In this document: positions 62,706 through 64,000 of the stretch, piece by piece
How positions within the stretch are numbered: position 1 is the first letter of the stretch
Layout: each line of letters opens with the position of its first letter
Source: Myxococcus xanthus
GTDB taxonomy: Bacteria > Myxococcota > Myxococcia > Myxococcales > Myxococcaceae
Assembly (NCBI RefSeq): GCF_900106535.1
Contig: NZ_FNOH01000006.1
Coordinates: 62,001 to 126,000, forward strand
Length of the DNA: 64,000 nucleotides
Reading direction: 5' to 3'
Position numbers and translations under genes: made by a program
The notes under the pieces: generated by a model
What the model was told of the DNA's origin: nothing
What the model saw: the letters and a program-made list of their open reading frames with translations, nothing else
The model's database searches: none

Positions 62706-64000
62706 ATGGGTGGCGTGAGAAACGGCAAGAGCGCCGGCACGCCGGAGCCCGCAGCGGTCCGACAGGCGGCGCTGCAGCCCGGCGCGTCCGACATCAAGCC
62801 CGCGGAGGATGTCAGCGAAGTGGTGGACCGGCACTTCCGGTCCGCGGCCCGGCAGTTGCGAGAGGGCTCCGCCGCGCGTGCGTTCGGAGAGCTTGCGCGC
62901 GCCAGCCGGACCTTGCCGATGACGCCGCGCCTGGCCGCCGGAATTGTGCGCATGGCGCTGCTGGCGGGCACGGAGGCGGCGGCCATCACCTTGCTGGAGG
63001 TGGCGCCTACGGTGGTCTCCAGCAGGCGCGCGGTCCGGCGTCAGCTCGCGCGGGTGCTGCGACGGGTGGACCAACTGCCGCGTGCCGCCGCCGCGCTCGA
63101 AGCCCTCCTGGTGGAATGGCCCGAGGACCGGCGTGCCCGGCGCGTGCTCCAGGTGTTGCGTGCGCGCATCGGGGGCAAGGCGGTGCCTGACGCTGGTGCG
63201 AGCGCCCCGAAGGTGGATGAGGACGAGGAGGGTGTGCTGGCGAAGCTCCCAGCGCGGAGAGAAGGCGCGCAGGCCGCGGCCTCTTGGGAGAATGACGACG
63301 CCGTCTACCTCATCGAAACGGTGGTGGGGCCGCCGCTCTCCGCGAGGGCGGTCTCGGCATCAGCTTCCACGGTCGGTGCGGTGGAGGCACGTTCGCGGTC
63401 TTCGGTGTCGCAGTTCCCAGCGGTGGGTGGAGGAGCGCCTGCGGCCGTGTCACCTGCGCGCGGCGCGGATGGGCTTCAGGCGGAAGCTCCGCCCGTCTCG
63501 GAACAACGTGGGCCTGTGTCGATTTCCGTTCCACCGCCTGGGGCTGATGTGAGCGCGACGGCTTCGTCCAAGGGGGGCGAAGCGCTGCCCGATACCGATG
63601 CGCGTCCGCCGCCCGTGAAGGCGCCACCCACTGAGTCGCTCAAGACGGTGTTGGAGATGCCGGCGGTGGAATTACCCGCGGTGACTCCGCGCGGTACCTC
63701 TGCTTCCGAAGCACCCAGGACTGTCGTGGAAATGCCGGCGGTGGTTGTTCCACCGGGGGCATCTGACTTCGAGGCGCGCAAGACGGAAGTGGAGATGCCC
63801 GCGCTAGGGGACGTCGCCATGCCCCCGTCTTCAGGTGTGGCCAAGACGTTTGTTCCGGGGCGCGCGCCACTGCCCGTGCCTTGGGCCGATGCCCCAGACG
63901 ACGACGCGGTCGCGCCTGCGCCTGTCGCTCGCTTTGACGATGCCGACGAAAGTGAAGTCACTTCGGAGGCACAGCCCTTTCTCGTCGGCGCGGATGTATC
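62706..64000 (+). CDS. Unknown protein with helical N-terminus and EMPA repeats (3' end outside window)
   Basis: The frame is open for 431 codons to the window end without a stop. The first 170 residues are helical and repeat-like (AARQLREGSAARAFGELARA, RLAAGIVRMALLAGTEAAAI, RRQLARVLRRVDQLPRAAAA), TPR-like by pattern. From about 180 on it is Ser/Pro/Ala-rich and disordered. Three units recur near 318-370: KTVLEMPAVELP, RTVVEMPAVVVP, and KTEVEMPALGDV. No signal peptide is visible. The repeat might be an interaction motif. I do not recognise the protein, and its C-terminal domain, which could decide function, is outside the window. Confidence 0.7.
   Translation, partial: MGGVRNGKSAGTPEPAAVRQAALQPGASDIKPAEDVSEVVDRHFRSAARQLREGSAARAFGELARASRTLPMTPRLAAGIVRMALLAGTEAAAITLLEVAPTVVSSRRAVRRQLARVLRRVDQLPRAAAALEALLVEWPEDRRARRVLQVLRARIGGKAVPDAGASAPKVDEDEEGVLAKLPARREGAQAAASWENDDAVYLIETVVGPPLSARAVSASASTVGAVEARSRSSVSQFPAVGGGAPAAVSPARGADGLQAEAPPVSEQRGPVSISVPPPGADVSATASSKGGEALPDTDARPPPVKAPPTESLKTVLEMPAVELPAVTPRGTSASEAPRTVVEMPAVVVPPGASDFEARKTEVEMPALGDVAMPPSSGVAKTFVPGRAPLPVPWADAPDDDAVAPAPVARFDDADESEVTSEAQPFLVGADV

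Overview
The window is a stretch of very GC-rich chromosome (roughly 70% G+C by eye, with third codon positions almost all G or C). It looks like a delta-proteobacterium of the Myxococcus/Corallococcus group. The reasons are the codon bias, many lipoproteins and proteins rich in Ala/Pro/Gly, GTG and TTG starts with good Shine-Dalgarno sites, and a recA promoter carrying a site that matches my memory of the Myxococcus LexA box. I see no rRNA, tRNA, CRISPR array, insertion sequence, integrase, phage gene or replication origin. Genes are densely packed on both strands and the region reads as core chromosome.

Layout. 1-1590 (minus): the end of a pseudopilin operon, with a CpaC-N-like secreted protein, a GspH/FimT-type pseudopilin and a PilV-like pseudopilin cut by the window edge. 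1831-4139 (minus): GGQ release-factor-like protein, a lipoprotein and a complete histone-deacetylase-family enzyme. 4274-5536: VWA protein. 5601-10754 (minus): alpha/beta hydrolase, ABC exporter pair, single-domain response regulator, amidohydrolase and a small protein. 10965-11243: a small unknown gene with its own promoter and terminator. 11355-16148 (minus): M3 oligopeptidase lipoprotein, TatD-like hydrolase, gamma-glutamyltransferase.

16399-22211 (plus): a small unknown gene, glmU and glmS (UDP-GlcNAc supply), a membrane protein and recA. 22450-27771 (plus): PhoD-type phosphatase, GNAT acetyltransferase, Tex. 27784-30764 (minus): an HSP90-family chaperone translationally coupled to a helical-repeat protein. 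30957-35666 (plus): metallo-beta-lactamase-fold hydrolase, a TerB/LETM1-like protein and a FUSC transporter. 35620-37215 (minus): HEAT-repeat lipoprotein. 37319-41127 (plus): membrane HAMP-like protein, fmt, a degenerate AroQ-like protein and rsmB, so translation initiation and rRNA modification sit together.

41131-45214: LysR regulator, small membrane protein, MJ1255-type glycosyltransferase, SDR and a thioredoxin-fold protein without its cysteines. 45327-48836 (plus): aminotransferase, then a secreted lipase-like hydrolase paired with a membrane-anchored periplasmic protein. 48842-53817: acidic low-complexity protein, PP2C phosphatase, outer-membrane protein, chemoreceptor. 53823-57299 (minus): beta-propeller lipoprotein, SDR and a DUF2058 protein with an RGG-rich insert. 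57405-64000: lipoprotein, a small protein resembling part of sigma region 4.1, an M3-like peptidase, a pseudouridine synthase, a two-domain glycosyltransferase and the start of a repeat-containing protein cut by the window end.

No single locus is a clear new defence or mobile system. The most promising leads are the HSP90/helical-repeat pair, the AroQ-like protein lacking its catalytic Tyr and His, the lipase/anchor pair, the bacterial LETM1-like protein, and the sigma-4.1-like small protein.
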